DNA of 64,000 nt from Pseudothioglobus sp905182815. Its GTDB lineage: Bacteria; Pseudomonadota; Gammaproteobacteria; PS1; Pseudothioglobaceae. The position numbers and the translations under genes are program-made. The stretch spans positions 992,001 to 1,056,000 of the forward strand of contig NZ_CP159805.1 of assembly GCF_048087625.1 (NCBI RefSeq), given 5' to 3'. Below, piece by piece: positions 1-8,701 of this stretch. A model generated the notes under the pieces. That model made no database searches and was not told the origin of the DNA. It worked only from the letters and a program-made list of their open reading frames with translations. Positions within the stretch are counted from its first letter, which is position 1. Each line of letters opens with the position of its first letter.

Positions 1-209
1 TGAACCATATCATCTCTTCCAAATCCTAAATTTACTGTCCATACACCGCCAGATGTTCCATCAAGATACTCATTACCGTTGGTATCGGTTACAACCATTC
101 CTTTCGCTTTAGCAACCATCATGGGGTCAGTCGATTCAAAGCCCTTATGTTGCGTTAAATGATGCCAAACATGGTCTTTATCATTTTGTATAAGTGTATT
201 ATTAGACAT
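1..209 (-). CDS. tpa: Taurine--pyruvate aminotransferase, N-terminal part (cut by window edge)
   Basis: The first 69 codons of a class III PLP aminotransferase start at an ATG ending at 209 and run off the left edge. The visible part has the segment DHVWHHLTQH and a later SGGVWTVNLGFGR stretch, which I recognise from taurine:pyruvate aminotransferases. That enzyme converts taurine and pyruvate to sulfoacetaldehyde and alanine in the cytoplasm; the product normally goes to sulfoacetaldehyde acetyltransferase (Xsc), not visible here. Its divergent neighbour is a TauR-like regulator and a taurine-type transporter lies nearby, which supports the assignment. The catalytic lysine lies outside the window, so another omega-amino acid aminotransferase remains possible. 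Confidence 0.75.
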   Translation of the reverse strand, partial: MSNNTLIQNDKDHVWHHLTQHKGFESTDPMMVAKAKGMVVTDTNGNEYLDGTSGGVWTVNLGFGRDDMV

Positions 210-255
210 ACTTACCCCGATTTAAGTAAAAATTGATAGTAATTCAAAAGAATGA

Positions 256-300
256 ATTATAAAATATAAGGGGTCCTAAATTTAAATACATATAGAACCA
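256..300 (-). promoter_or_regulatory. Candidate TauR-dependent promoter of tpa
   Basis: On the minus strand a consensus TATAAT box (plus coordinates 256-261) lies upstream of tpa, but the -35 position (about 279-284) has no recognisable hexamer. Instead GGACC (272-276 read on the minus strand) and CTGGTTC (295-301) occur about two helical turns apart. TauR of Rhodobacter capsulatus is known to activate tpa from repeats containing CTGGAC-like sequence; the match here is only partial. A good -10, poor -35 and paired half-sites fit an activator-dependent promoter. This is inference. Confidence 0.35.
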
Positions 301-328
301 GAATTCTTAAAATTAATAGGCCAGATAA

Positions 329-1804
329 ATGGATGAAATGTGGAACCAATTTTTTTCTCTAAGACATGACAAGCCTAGGACCTTGCAGTTGCAGATTCGT
401 CAGCAATTAATTGATGCTATTACTAATGGCTTAATTGGCCCAAACGAACCCCTACCATCATCTAGAAACCTTGCAGCAGCCCTTAAAGTTGCAAGAAATA
501 CAGTGATTGCTGCCTATAAAGAATTAGAGTTTGATGGCTACATTACCCCAAAAGAAAGAAGAGGTTATTTTGTTAATGAGCAATTTTATGAGAATTTTAC
601 AAATAGTAATGAGGATCAAGTTAAAAATATTAGCCCTCCATTATGGCTAGATGCTTTAATAACAAAGAAGCCATCTATTAAAACTAATATTCGTAATCCT
701 GAGAATTGGCAAAGTCTTCCGTATTCATTTACAATTGGCCAACTTGATAAAAGTTTAATTCCCTATTACGAATGGCGTGAGGTTGTTAGGCATTCGTCAA
801 CTCTTCCTGAAATACAAAAATGGAATATTGATCATGTTGATAGCGATGACCCATCTTTAATTAAGCAGATTCAATCTAAAGTACTTCCAAAGCGGGGTAT
901 TTGGGCAAATAAAGATCAAATTTTAATTACTTCAGGCAGCCAGAATGCGATCTACATTATTGCCAGTCTTTTAGCTAAGCAAGGAACAGTTATTGCTATG
1001 GAGAATCCAGGATACCCAGATGTAAGAAATATTTTTAGCTTTCGAACTGACACCATTGTTCCTATAGGCATTGATAAAGACGGAATTTTAGTTGATGAAA
1101 TTAAACCCGAGATTGATATTATTTTTACCACTCCAAGCCATCAATACCCAACAGGTGTAACAATGAGTATGGAGAGAAGAAATAAGCTTTTATCTATTGC
1201 TAAAGAAAATCAAATGGTAATTATTGAAGATGACTATGAGGCTGAAGTTAATTTTCTCAGAAAACCTAATCCATCATTAAAAAGTCTTGATAAGGATAAC
1301 AATGTTATTTATGTTGGAAGCTTTTCGAAAGCCTTTGCTCCTGGTTTAAGGCTTGGTTACATGGTTGCTCCAGAGGCCTTTGTAAAAGAGGCAAGAGCTT
1401 TAAGGCGATTAATGATAAGACATATACCTGCAAATAATCAACGCTCAGTAGCCTTATTTATAGGCCTGGGTCATTATCATAATATGTTTACTAAAATTCA
1501 AAAAACAAACAAAGAGCGTTGGGGCTTGATAAATGAAAAAATAAATCAAGAGCCTCTCTTATCTTGCACTCCAACTCTTGGAGGCTCAACATTTTGGGTA
1601 AAAATTCCAGAGTCAATCGATACTGAAAAACTTTGTCAAAAACTCCTAGACAAAGGCGTAGCAGTTAGACCAGGAAACGCATCATTCTCTGAAGAGAAGC
1701 CGCCATCAAACTATTTGCATCTTGGATATTCTGCTATTGATACTAATAAGATAAATAAAGGTATAGATATAATAGTAAAAGAAATTAAATCGATGATGCA
1801 TTGA
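329..1804 (+). CDS. tauR: MocR-family transcriptional regulator, TauR-like
   Basis: This 491-residue protein has an N-terminal GntR winged helix (about residues 15-85, with PLPSSRNLA and VARNTVIAAYKELEFDGY) fused to a class I aminotransferase-like domain (about 130-485). The PLP-binding lysine is K334 in GSFSKAFAPGLRLGY, so the domain should still bind PLP. In the MocR family this domain senses an amino compound and controls DNA binding. Divergence from a tpa-type gene 119 bases away makes taurine the likely inducer. The start is the first ATG of a frame giving the usual MDEMWNQFF-type N-terminus. The next gene begins 19 bases after the stop, so the exported proteins downstream may be co-transcribed. 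Confidence 0.85.
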   Translation: MDEMWNQFFSLRHDKPRTLQLQIRQQLIDAITNGLIGPNEPLPSSRNLAAALKVARNTVIAAYKELEFDGYITPKERRGYFVNEQFYENFTNSNEDQVKNISPPLWLDALITKKPSIKTNIRNPENWQSLPYSFTIGQLDKSLIPYYEWREVVRHSSTLPEIQKWNIDHVDSDDPSLIKQIQSKVLPKRGIWANKDQILITSGSQNAIYIIASLLAKQGTVIAMENPGYPDVRNIFSFRTDTIVPIGIDKDGILVDEIKPEIDIIFTTPSHQYPTGVTMSMERRNKLLSIAKENQMVIIEDDYEAEVNFLRKPNPSLKSLDKDNNVIYVGSFSKAFAPGLRLGYMVAPEAFVKEARALRRLMIRHIPANNQRSVALFIGLGHYHNMFTKIQKTNKERWGLINEKINQEPLLSCTPTLGGSTFWVKIPESIDTEKLCQKLLDKGVAVRPGNASFSEEKPPSNYLHLGYSAIDTNKINKGIDIIVKEIKSMMH

Positions 1805-1823
1805 GTCATTTGGAAAATTTTAG

Positions 1824-3881
1824 ATGAAAAAACTACTCCTTAATTTTTTGCTAGTTACGAACCTCATGGGGATATCTTCTATAGGAGCTGATGAAGCAAA
1901 TTTAAAGATTTATGAAGATCAACAGTCTGACCCTTTTGTAAGATACATTGATGTTCAGAATTTAAGACTTTATTCGCTAGATGAAGTTTCTAATAAGTTT
2001 CTAAAAAATGTAGCAAAAACGTATCTACTAATGTTAAAAACTAACAGTCAAATAGATCCAGAAATGAGGGCTGAATATTTAAAAATTACTAAAAATAACT
2101 ATGTTTATCAAAGAATTGGCCTAGAAGGAACAGATTATTATGAAAAAAAATTTAATACTAGTTTTAATAACTTACCTCAATCAAGGATTGTTGAGAATGG
2201 ACCTTTCAGAGAGAATATTACTGACTATATTTGGGAATACAGGCGAGAAAATATAAAATCAGAGCAAATAACTGAAGTCATTGAACACTTACTCCATACT
2301 ATAACTAATGTAGCTTTTTCAATTCAATACTCAGATTGGGATTGGAGAAACCCCTCTTCCATGATTAACCTCGCTACACAAGAAGCTATTGATAAAGGAA
2401 TTTTTAATGTTTTAGGCTATAAAGAGATTCTTGATAGAGGCGATGAGGATGGTTTTAATAAGGCTATTACAACAGAGTTTGCATATTGGTTAATTGCTGT
2501 TGAATGGGGCTTGGGAGATTTCATAGGAATCCCAAATGATGAGTTTAGAATTGGTAATCGCAAAGAAATTTCTGAAAAGCTTCCACTTGGACATAGAATG
2601 TATAAATGCTATGTTGAAAAAATCTTAAGCCCACCTGATTTAAAAAGTCTTCTCTCAATTTTTCCAACAAATGGAAAGACTAATAATCAAGATTTGACTA
2701 ATAAAATTGAAGATTATAACTGTAATCAAAATATAAACCTCAATCAAGAAATTAACTTAAATATTAATGAAAATAATAGCCTCAATCAAGAAATCAACTT
2801 AAATATTGAAGGAACATGTAATCGTCAAATCAAAGGGTTTTGGAAAGATTATTTAGAGCTAAATAAAAGTGAGTTTAATTCTAGAGGATATTTATTTATA
2901 GTAGAAGGTGAGGATGGCAGATGTGAATATGGAGTAGGTATTAATGAAAATGATGCCTTTATAGATTGTACTAAATGGAAAGAAGAGAATAATATAATCG
3001 GAAAATGTATGCCATATGCGAAAGATGGCAAAGTTCTGTTGGATAAGTACTCAAATAATGATGAGGCTAAACCAACTAATAATATATTTAAGAGTAAAGA
3101 ATCAAAAGACTTAAGTAGCTGGGAATGTATGAGAGGAAGCTTTGATAAATTTGTCGAAGTATATGGAGTTTATGTTGTGGGCTCACCTGGAGCACCAATG
3201 AATAAAGTCATGCATACTGCTGGAGTATTAGCACAATATTTAGATAATGATGAGAACGGTCTGCCAGATGATCCTAGAGTTGCATCTTATCTTTCAAATA
3301 ACAACTATATTGTGCCAGTTTGGAGTGTTAGTGATAGAGAAAATTTTTGGGAAAATGCAAGAGGTAGCTATTGTGAAGATAATATTGGAATGGCTGCAAG
3401 TATGTATTATGATGAAGACCAGTGGGCCATAGGTGGTATTCAAAAAACTGGTCAATGGGATACAAATCTAGAAGAGGTATGGCACGTTGTTTCTGCAGGA
3501 TGGTATGAAGTTTATCCAAAATATTTTGGCAATAAGGAATCTATGCTTCATGAAGCAATGGATAAAGCTCGGGGTGGTAAGTTTGTAGAAGTTCCGTCAA
3601 AATACCCAAAAAGTGCGTGGTACACCTATAATGACAAGGGTTGCAGTTATGAATGTCAAGCACATGAATATTTTTACTGGATTTTGATGGCCAATATTAA
3701 TGCTCTTAATTTATCCTACACTGACAAATGTTCGCCAAATGATGAATGGAATATCTGCAATAGATTTGATCTTAAGAAAATGGATATCTTAGCATATGAA
3801 TTATTGAATAATTATGATTTTATATTTCCTACCAAAATACCAAATGGTGAATACAAGCCTAATATAATTAATGTTTACTAA
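1824..3881 (+). CDS. Exported protein with two copies of an unrecognised domain
   Basis: I do not recognise a characterised family for this 685-residue protein. It has a Sec signal peptide (1-22, cleavage near SIGA). Residues about 38-275 and 443-672 look like two diverged copies of one domain: both share an FV...V start, an R(A)xYL...NNY(V/I) segment (about 82-93 and 485-496), ExxxH (E151/H155 and E550/H554), MxxxA..A...G.F (180-194, 574-587), E(F/Y)xYW (E218, E615) and PNDE(F/W)xIxNR (238-246, 638-646). Between them lie an Asn/Gln-rich linker (300-330) with a 14-residue repeat and a small Cys-containing domain (about 331-405) resembling C...AvG-type exported modules. Copy B has a DNDENGLPDD stretch that may bind calcium. 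It lies between tauR and a protease gene. Confidence 0.8.
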   Translation: MKKLLLNFLLVTNLMGISSIGADEANLKIYEDQQSDPFVRYIDVQNLRLYSLDEVSNKFLKNVAKTYLLMLKTNSQIDPEMRAEYLKITKNNYVYQRIGLEGTDYYEKKFNTSFNNLPQSRIVENGPFRENITDYIWEYRRENIKSEQITEVIEHLLHTITNVAFSIQYSDWDWRNPSSMINLATQEAIDKGIFNVLGYKEILDRGDEDGFNKAITTEFAYWLIAVEWGLGDFIGIPNDEFRIGNRKEISEKLPLGHRMYKCYVEKILSPPDLKSLLSIFPTNGKTNNQDLTNKIEDYNCNQNINLNQEINLNINENNSLNQEINLNIEGTCNRQIKGFWKDYLELNKSEFNSRGYLFIVEGEDGRCEYGVGINENDAFIDCTKWKEENNIIGKCMPYAKDGKVLLDKYSNNDEAKPTNNIFKSKESKDLSSWECMRGSFDKFVEVYGVYVVGSPGAPMNKVMHTAGVLAQYLDNDENGLPDDPRVASYLSNNNYIVPVWSVSDRENFWENARGSYCEDNIGMAASMYYDEDQWAIGGIQKTGQWDTNLEEVWHVVSAGWYEVYPKYFGNKESMLHEAMDKARGGKFVEVPSKYPKSAWYTYNDKGCSYECQAHEYFYWILMANINALNLSYTDKCSPNDEWNICNRFDLKKMDILAYELLNNYDFIFPTKIPNGEYKPNIINVY
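2738..2807 (+). repeat. Two copies of a 28-base direct repeat, 42-base period, inside the exported-protein gene
   Basis: The 28-base unit at 2738-2765 recurs at 2780-2807 with a single t-to-c change. The 42-base period equals 14 codons, so the reading frame is kept and the protein gains a repeated LNQEINLNI segment in the linker between its two large domains. Such a repeat can expand or contract by slippage, changing linker length without a frameshift. Confidence 0.85.
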
Positions 3882-3904
3882 TTAAGAAAATCTTTTTGAT
3901 ATAT

Positions 3905-4906
3905 ATGAAACAAATACTTCTTTTTATAATACTAGTATTAAGTCTAATTTCCGCTTCTCATGCAGATCCTAATGTTTTGCAATGCAAGCAAAATTGTGGC
4001 ACCTATGACTCACAAAATTCCTATAGCTTTCAAGCAAGAATGGCTCAGGGTGAAGATATGTGGGGCGCCAATGTAACATTTATAGAAGATGACATTATTA
4101 TTAGTTCAGCACATATATTAGGATTTGAACCTAATAAAAAGCAGACTTTATCATGTGGACAAGAGGCGGCAAAAATAAGGAACACAGACTGGAGCCAGCA
4201 TAAGGGAAATATGTACGTTGTTGATGGAAAAAATTACCCTAATAAAAAAATTATCATTGCAAAGGTATTAGATATTTCCGCAAGATCAACAGGTGAGCCA
4301 CCTGGTTATGATATCTTAGTTGCTCATGTTGATCGAAATTGCAATAGATGCAATAAAGATATTACAATTATTCCAATTCCAATTGCAAACAATCTTCCTG
4401 CAATAAATACAAAAGCTTTACATATTGCCGTTCCTGGAGATAGTGCAATGAATAAAGGGAGATTCTTTGATAATCATCTACTTAATGGAAGAATATGGGG
4501 TGGCAAAAATAATGCTTGCTCAAGACAAACACTTAAGCATGATGGTAAACTTAACCCTCCAATGCTATTTGACACATCAGGTAGCCCAGTAATTTTTAAA
4601 GAATGTGGAAAGTATGCCCTTCATGGTCTTCATGGAAATGGAATGGATTATGATGGCCATATGTATGAATTTCTTCAACTAATTCAAACACAAAAAAAAT
4701 GGATTCAATCAGAAATCTATAGGTGGACTGGAAGAACAGAGATGATTGACTCTTGCTCAAGCAATGGAAAAAGATCTTTTATGCCAAGTAGCGATTTTGA
4801 TGTTCCTCAAAATGACTGTGTTAAAGAAACGTTTCAAGATCATCCAGCTAATTTTCCAACATGCAGGCTAACCCCTCAAAATAATGCAGTTGCAATGCCC
4901 TGGTAA
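3905..4906 (+). CDS. Secreted trypsin-like (S1) serine protease homologue
   Basis: This 333-residue protein starts with a signal peptide (1-20, cleavage after ASHA). A chymotrypsin-like fold is suggested by a complete triad: H70 in IISSAHIL, D136 in GYDILVAHV, and S225 in DTSGSPV, where the usual GDSGGP has Ser for the second Gly. Many cysteines fit an exported, disulfide-bonded protein. The ATG at 3905 was chosen over the TTG at 3896 because it puts a basic residue next to the hydrophobic core. It begins 23 bases after the duplicated-domain gene, so the two are probably one transcript; the protease may mature or degrade its neighbour, which is a guess. The substrate is unknown. Confidence 0.7.
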   Translation: MKQILLFIILVLSLISASHADPNVLQCKQNCGTYDSQNSYSFQARMAQGEDMWGANVTFIEDDIIISSAHILGFEPNKKQTLSCGQEAAKIRNTDWSQHKGNMYVVDGKNYPNKKIIIAKVLDISARSTGEPPGYDILVAHVDRNCNRCNKDITIIPIPIANNLPAINTKALHIAVPGDSAMNKGRFFDNHLLNGRIWGGKNNACSRQTLKHDGKLNPPMLFDTSGSPVIFKECGKYALHGLHGNGMDYDGHMYEFLQLIQTQKKWIQSEIYRWTGRTEMIDSCSSNGKRSFMPSSDFDVPQNDCVKETFQDHPANFPTCRLTPQNNAVAMPW

Positions 4907-4921
4907 TTAAATTAGGAAATA

Positions 4922-7390
4922 TTAGTTTCTGATTTTTTTATTTAAAGGGTCATACATTGGCTTAAGTGATGTACTAGCTTTCTCAATAATACCTTCAACC
5001 TCAATAGTATATTCAGCACTTAAAATATCTTCATGACTTTCATTAGGGAGGCATGTAACATATCCAAGGCCCACAGCAGCACCAAGAGTATGACTATAGG
5101 TTCCACTTGTTAAATGACCCACAATTTCACCATTTTTCAGAATAGGTTCATTATGATAAAGCATAGGTTCAGGATTACTTAGTAGAAACTGCATTACTCT
5201 CATTTCATAACCGGCAGCCTTTTTAGCTTTAACAGAGTCATAACCAATAAAGTTACCAAATTTTGAAGGGCTCTTATCGAGTTTAACAGCAAAACCAAGC
5301 CCTGCATCAATGACGTGATCTTCATCAGTAATGTCATGTCCAAAGTGTCTATATGCTTTTTCAATTCGACAACTGTCGACAGTATGCATCCCAATCTGTC
5401 TTAAAGAAAACTCCTCACCTTTTGAATCAATAAGCTCAGCCACATAACTTGAAAACTCAATTGGAAAGTATAACTCCCAGCCTAATTCACCAACATATGT
5501 TATTCGGTGTGCACGTACATTTGCCATACCAACCTCAATATTGCGAACATTTGCAAAAGGGAAGCTTTCGTTACTCATATCAGTATCTGTAAGGGATTGT
5601 AGTAAATCTCTCGAATTTGGCCCCATAATGGCGATACAGCCCTCAGCACTAGTTGCATCAAATAGTGAACAATTGGCCCCTTCAGGCAAATTCTTTTTAA
5701 GCCAATGCATATCTCGATTCAGACACATTGTGCCGCTGACTATTAAATAATCATCAATTTCAAGACGAGTAACTGTTACGTCAGCTTCAATACCGCCTTT
5801 CCGATTAAGCCACTGCGTATAAACCATTTTACCGACACCAACATCAACATCATTTGCACAGATCATCTGCATAAAGTCCATAGCATCAGAACCTTTGACT
5901 CGAATTTTTGCATATGACGACATTTCATACATACCAACAGTCTCTCTGATTGCTTGCTGCTCTAATCTATGAAAATCAAACCAATTTTGCCTTCCCCATG
6001 AATATTCATACTTAGCTTCAACCTTTCCAATCAAATCCTTTGGAACAAACCAATTAGGCCTCTCCCAGCCAGCAACCTCACCAAAACAAGCACCACGCTC
6101 TTTGAAAAACTCATACAAAGGAGTTTTTCTTAAGCCTCTAGCTGTTTCGTATTGATGGTATGGAAAATGATTTTCATAAAGATAGCCTAAAGTTTCAGTA
6201 ACTCTATTTGCTAAGTAAATTTTATTATTTTGAAATGGCTCATTTCTTCGTATATCTACATCCCATAAATCACAGGGAGGTTCTTTTCCTACAATCCATT
6301 CAGCTAAATATTTTCCCGCTCCACCAGCCGCCTGAATACCAATTGAATTGAATCCTGCAGCAACATAAAAGTTACCTAATTCTGGAGACTCTCCGATTTG
6401 AAAATTATCATCCGGCGTAAAACTTTCAGGTCCATTAAACAAAGTCTCAATACCTAAACTTTCCATGATAGGCACACGGTTCATTGCAAGCTCTAAATAA
6501 GGCATACAGTGATCTAAGTCATCCTGTATCTGATCAAAGCAAAAATCTTCTGGAATACCATTTTGCGCCCATGGCTTTGCGTTTGGCTCAAATAGCCCAA
6601 CAAGTATTTTTCCAGCATCCTCTTTATAATATGCAGACTCATCTGGAACTCTCACTACGGGCATATCTCCCATATTTGGAACGGCTGAAGTTAGGAAGTA
6701 AAAGTGCTCACAAGCATGAAGAGGGACTGAAACACCAGCCATTTTGCCAACCTCTCTTGCCCACATTCCACCGCAATTTACAACAGCATCAGATTGTATG
6801 TCACCATACTCAGTTTGAACTCCTACAGCCTTTCCATCTTTTTTAAGTATTCCAGTAACCTTAACGTCTTCAAAAATCTTAACACCATTGTTCTTTGCGC
6901 CTTTTGCAAGAGCCATGGCAACGTTTGCTGGATCAGCCTTACCATCCTTAGGTATCCAAGCACCGCCAACAACATCATCGAGATTAAAGAGGTTGACCTT
7001 ATCTCTTAACTCGTCGGTAGTTAGTATCTGCACATCAACTCCATGAACTTTTGCAAGTGATGCATTGCGTTTATATTCTGTTAACCTTTCTTGGTTTGTT
7101 GCGAGACTAATTGAGCCAGTTCGGCGATAACCAGTAGCCATTCCTGTTTCAGCCTCTAATGTTTCGTAAAGGTTTCCAGAGTATTTAACCATTTGAGTGA
7201 GATTAAGCGATGAGCGCATCTGTCCTACAAGTCCTGCTGCATGCCATGTAGTTCCAGAGGTTAGCTTTTTACGCTCCAGAAGAACTACATCTGTGTAACC
7301 AAGTTTTGCAAGATGATAAGCAACTGAGCAGCCTACTACTCCTCCACCAATAATTACAGCTTGGGCATTTTTAGGTAATATTACTGACAT
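4922..7390 (-). CDS. Covalent-flavin, folate-dependent N-demethylase (dimethylglycine/sarcosine dehydrogenase family)
   Basis: This 822-residue protein has an N-terminal FAD-binding DAO domain (GGGVVG at 15-20; H50 in TSGTTWHAAGL matches the histidine that binds FAD covalently in mammalian dimethylglycine and sarcosine dehydrogenases), a middle FAO_M segment, and a C-terminal GcvT-like folate domain (about 430-815). The family oxidises an N-methyl group and passes the carbon to tetrahydrofolate. It follows tauC after a 42-base gap as the last gene of the transporter operon, with an AAGG sequence 7 bases before the ATG. Context suggests N-methylated taurine as substrate, but dimethylglycine or sarcosine is equally allowed by sequence. 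Confidence 0.85.
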   Translation of the reverse strand: MSVILPKNAQAVIIGGGVVGCSVAYHLAKLGYTDVVLLERKKLTSGTTWHAAGLVGQMRSSLNLTQMVKYSGNLYETLEAETGMATGYRRTGSISLATNQERLTEYKRNASLAKVHGVDVQILTTDELRDKVNLFNLDDVVGGAWIPKDGKADPANVAMALAKGAKNNGVKIFEDVKVTGILKKDGKAVGVQTEYGDIQSDAVVNCGGMWAREVGKMAGVSVPLHACEHFYFLTSAVPNMGDMPVVRVPDESAYYKEDAGKILVGLFEPNAKPWAQNGIPEDFCFDQIQDDLDHCMPYLELAMNRVPIMESLGIETLFNGPESFTPDDNFQIGESPELGNFYVAAGFNSIGIQAAGGAGKYLAEWIVGKEPPCDLWDVDIRRNEPFQNNKIYLANRVTETLGYLYENHFPYHQYETARGLRKTPLYEFFKERGACFGEVAGWERPNWFVPKDLIGKVEAKYEYSWGRQNWFDFHRLEQQAIRETVGMYEMSSYAKIRVKGSDAMDFMQMICANDVDVGVGKMVYTQWLNRKGGIEADVTVTRLEIDDYLIVSGTMCLNRDMHWLKKNLPEGANCSLFDATSAEGCIAIMGPNSRDLLQSLTDTDMSNESFPFANVRNIEVGMANVRAHRITYVGELGWELYFPIEFSSYVAELIDSKGEEFSLRQIGMHTVDSCRIEKAYRHFGHDITDEDHVIDAGLGFAVKLDKSPSKFGNFIGYDSVKAKKAAGYEMRVMQFLLSNPEPMLYHNEPILKNGEIVGHLTSGTYSHTLGAAVGLGYVTCLPNESHEDILSAEYTIEVEGIIEKASTSLKPMYDPLNKKIRN

Positions 7391-7432
7391 GGGCTAACCT
7401 TAAATAAAGAATAAAAAAACAGAATTATAAAT

Positions 7433-8701
7433 CTATTTTCCCTTCCATGGTACAAGATAATTTTCTGAAATTCTCATAAGTATATCGATTGCATAACCAA
7501 TAACACCAATCAGCACAATTCCCATGATTACAAGGTCAGTCATCTGGAACTTAGAGGCGGTAATAATCATCATTCCAGCACCTTTCTGAGCCGCTACAAG
7601 TTCGGCTGCTACAACTGTGCCCCAACAAACCCCCATAGAGACTCTTGCACCTGTAAATATTTCAGGCAAACTGTTTGGAACAATAACAAGCCTCATAATT
7701 TGCCATTTAGAGGCGCCTAGTGAATATGCAGCATGAATTTTTGCAATATTAACCCCTGAAACTCCGGCTCTCGCAGAAATAGTCATAATCCAAAGCGAAG
7801 CTAAGAATAGTAAAATAATCTTTCCTTGTTCGCCAATACCAAACCAAATAATAACTAATGGAATTAGAGCAAGTGGAGGCACTGGTCTCATAAATTCTAC
7901 AATAGGATCAAACCAGCCACGAAACCAGCCAGAAAGACCCATTGCGTATCCTAAAGGTATGCCTATTAGAGCGCCAGCAAAAAAACCAACAACAACTCTA
8001 AGGAGTGACCAGCCTAAATGCTCAAATAAACTAAAATTTTTATATCCTTCTGAAGCAATCTTAGTTAGCCTTGACCAGACAGCTTCTGGCGAGGGTAGCC
8101 ACACTGGTTGCATCTGCCAGCCTTTATATGGAGTAAGACTCAGGGTTCCTTTAGCGGTCATATAAACGCGTGCATTATCAATAAAGAGCTCACTGCTTGG
8201 TAAAATGGACTCCCCATTAATTGCAATAACTTTATATTTTTTATCCTTACCGCCAACATCATTTTTCTTAACTTTAACCAAAGCACTTCTATATGTAATA
8301 ATTTGAGCTGTGTCATTAAGAGCAAAACCTAATCCTGGCTCTATATCTATTTTGTCAGGTATTTCACCAGTCTGAACATCGTAAACAGAAATTCTTACTT
8401 CAGCATCATCAGTTTCACCTGAAGAGTTAACAGCAGTATAGGTAAATGAAAGTTCACCTATAAATGGTCCAGGAACATGGATAGGGGTTAATTTAGAGCC
8501 CGTAAATGAGCCCCAGATAGCGAATATTGCTATAACTGATATAATTGAAGCAGCCCTATTAGGCGTAACAGCACTCTCATCACCAAATGTTACAGTTTTA
8601 AGACTCGTGAAATCATCTCGTGATTTTGACATTGAGCTCACTGCTTTAACAATATAGAAAGCAGCAATAAAAATTAAAATATAGATAATTAAAATAGTCA
8701 T
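7433..8701 (-). CDS. tauC: Taurine-type ABC transporter permease with inserted extracytoplasmic domain
   Basis: The C-terminal 230 residues are a normal BPD_transp_1 permease of the TauC/SsuC type (segments VEFMRPVPPLALIPLVIIWFG and the coupling loop AAYSLGASKWQIMRLVIVP). The protein is 422 residues, against about 275 for E. coli TauC. The extra part is N-terminal: a membrane helix (about 3-20), a second helix (about 52-70), then some 110-120 residues rich in predicted beta strands (about 75-190) before the transport core. The start overlaps the tauB stop by four bases (ATGA), so the two are translationally coupled. With tauA and tauB it forms an importer for taurine or a close relative. Confidence 0.85.
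   Translation of the reverse strand: MTILIIYILIFIAAFYIVKAVSSMSKSRDDFTSLKTVTFGDESAVTPNRAASIISVIAIFAIWGSFTGSKLTPIHVPGPFIGELSFTYTAVNSSGETDDAEVRISVYDVQTGEIPDKIDIEPGLGFALNDTAQIITYRSALVKVKKNDVGGKDKKYKVIAINGESILPSSELFIDNARVYMTAKGTLSLTPYKGWQMQPVWLPSPEAVWSRLTKIASEGYKNFSLFEHLGWSLLRVVVGFFAGALIGIPLGYAMGLSGWFRGWFDPIVEFMRPVPPLALIPLVIIWFGIGEQGKIILLFLASLWIMTISARAGVSGVNIAKIHAAYSLGASKWQIMRLVIVPNSLPEIFTGARVSMGVCWGTVVAAELVAAQKGAGMMIITASKFQMTDLVIMGIVLIGVIGYAIDILMRISENYLVPWKGK

Noticed and set aside
6484..6846. 120-codon plus-strand open frame inside the demethylase gene
   Set aside because: It lies antisense to a strongly conserved FAD-enzyme gene and has low-complexity composition; a shadow frame.
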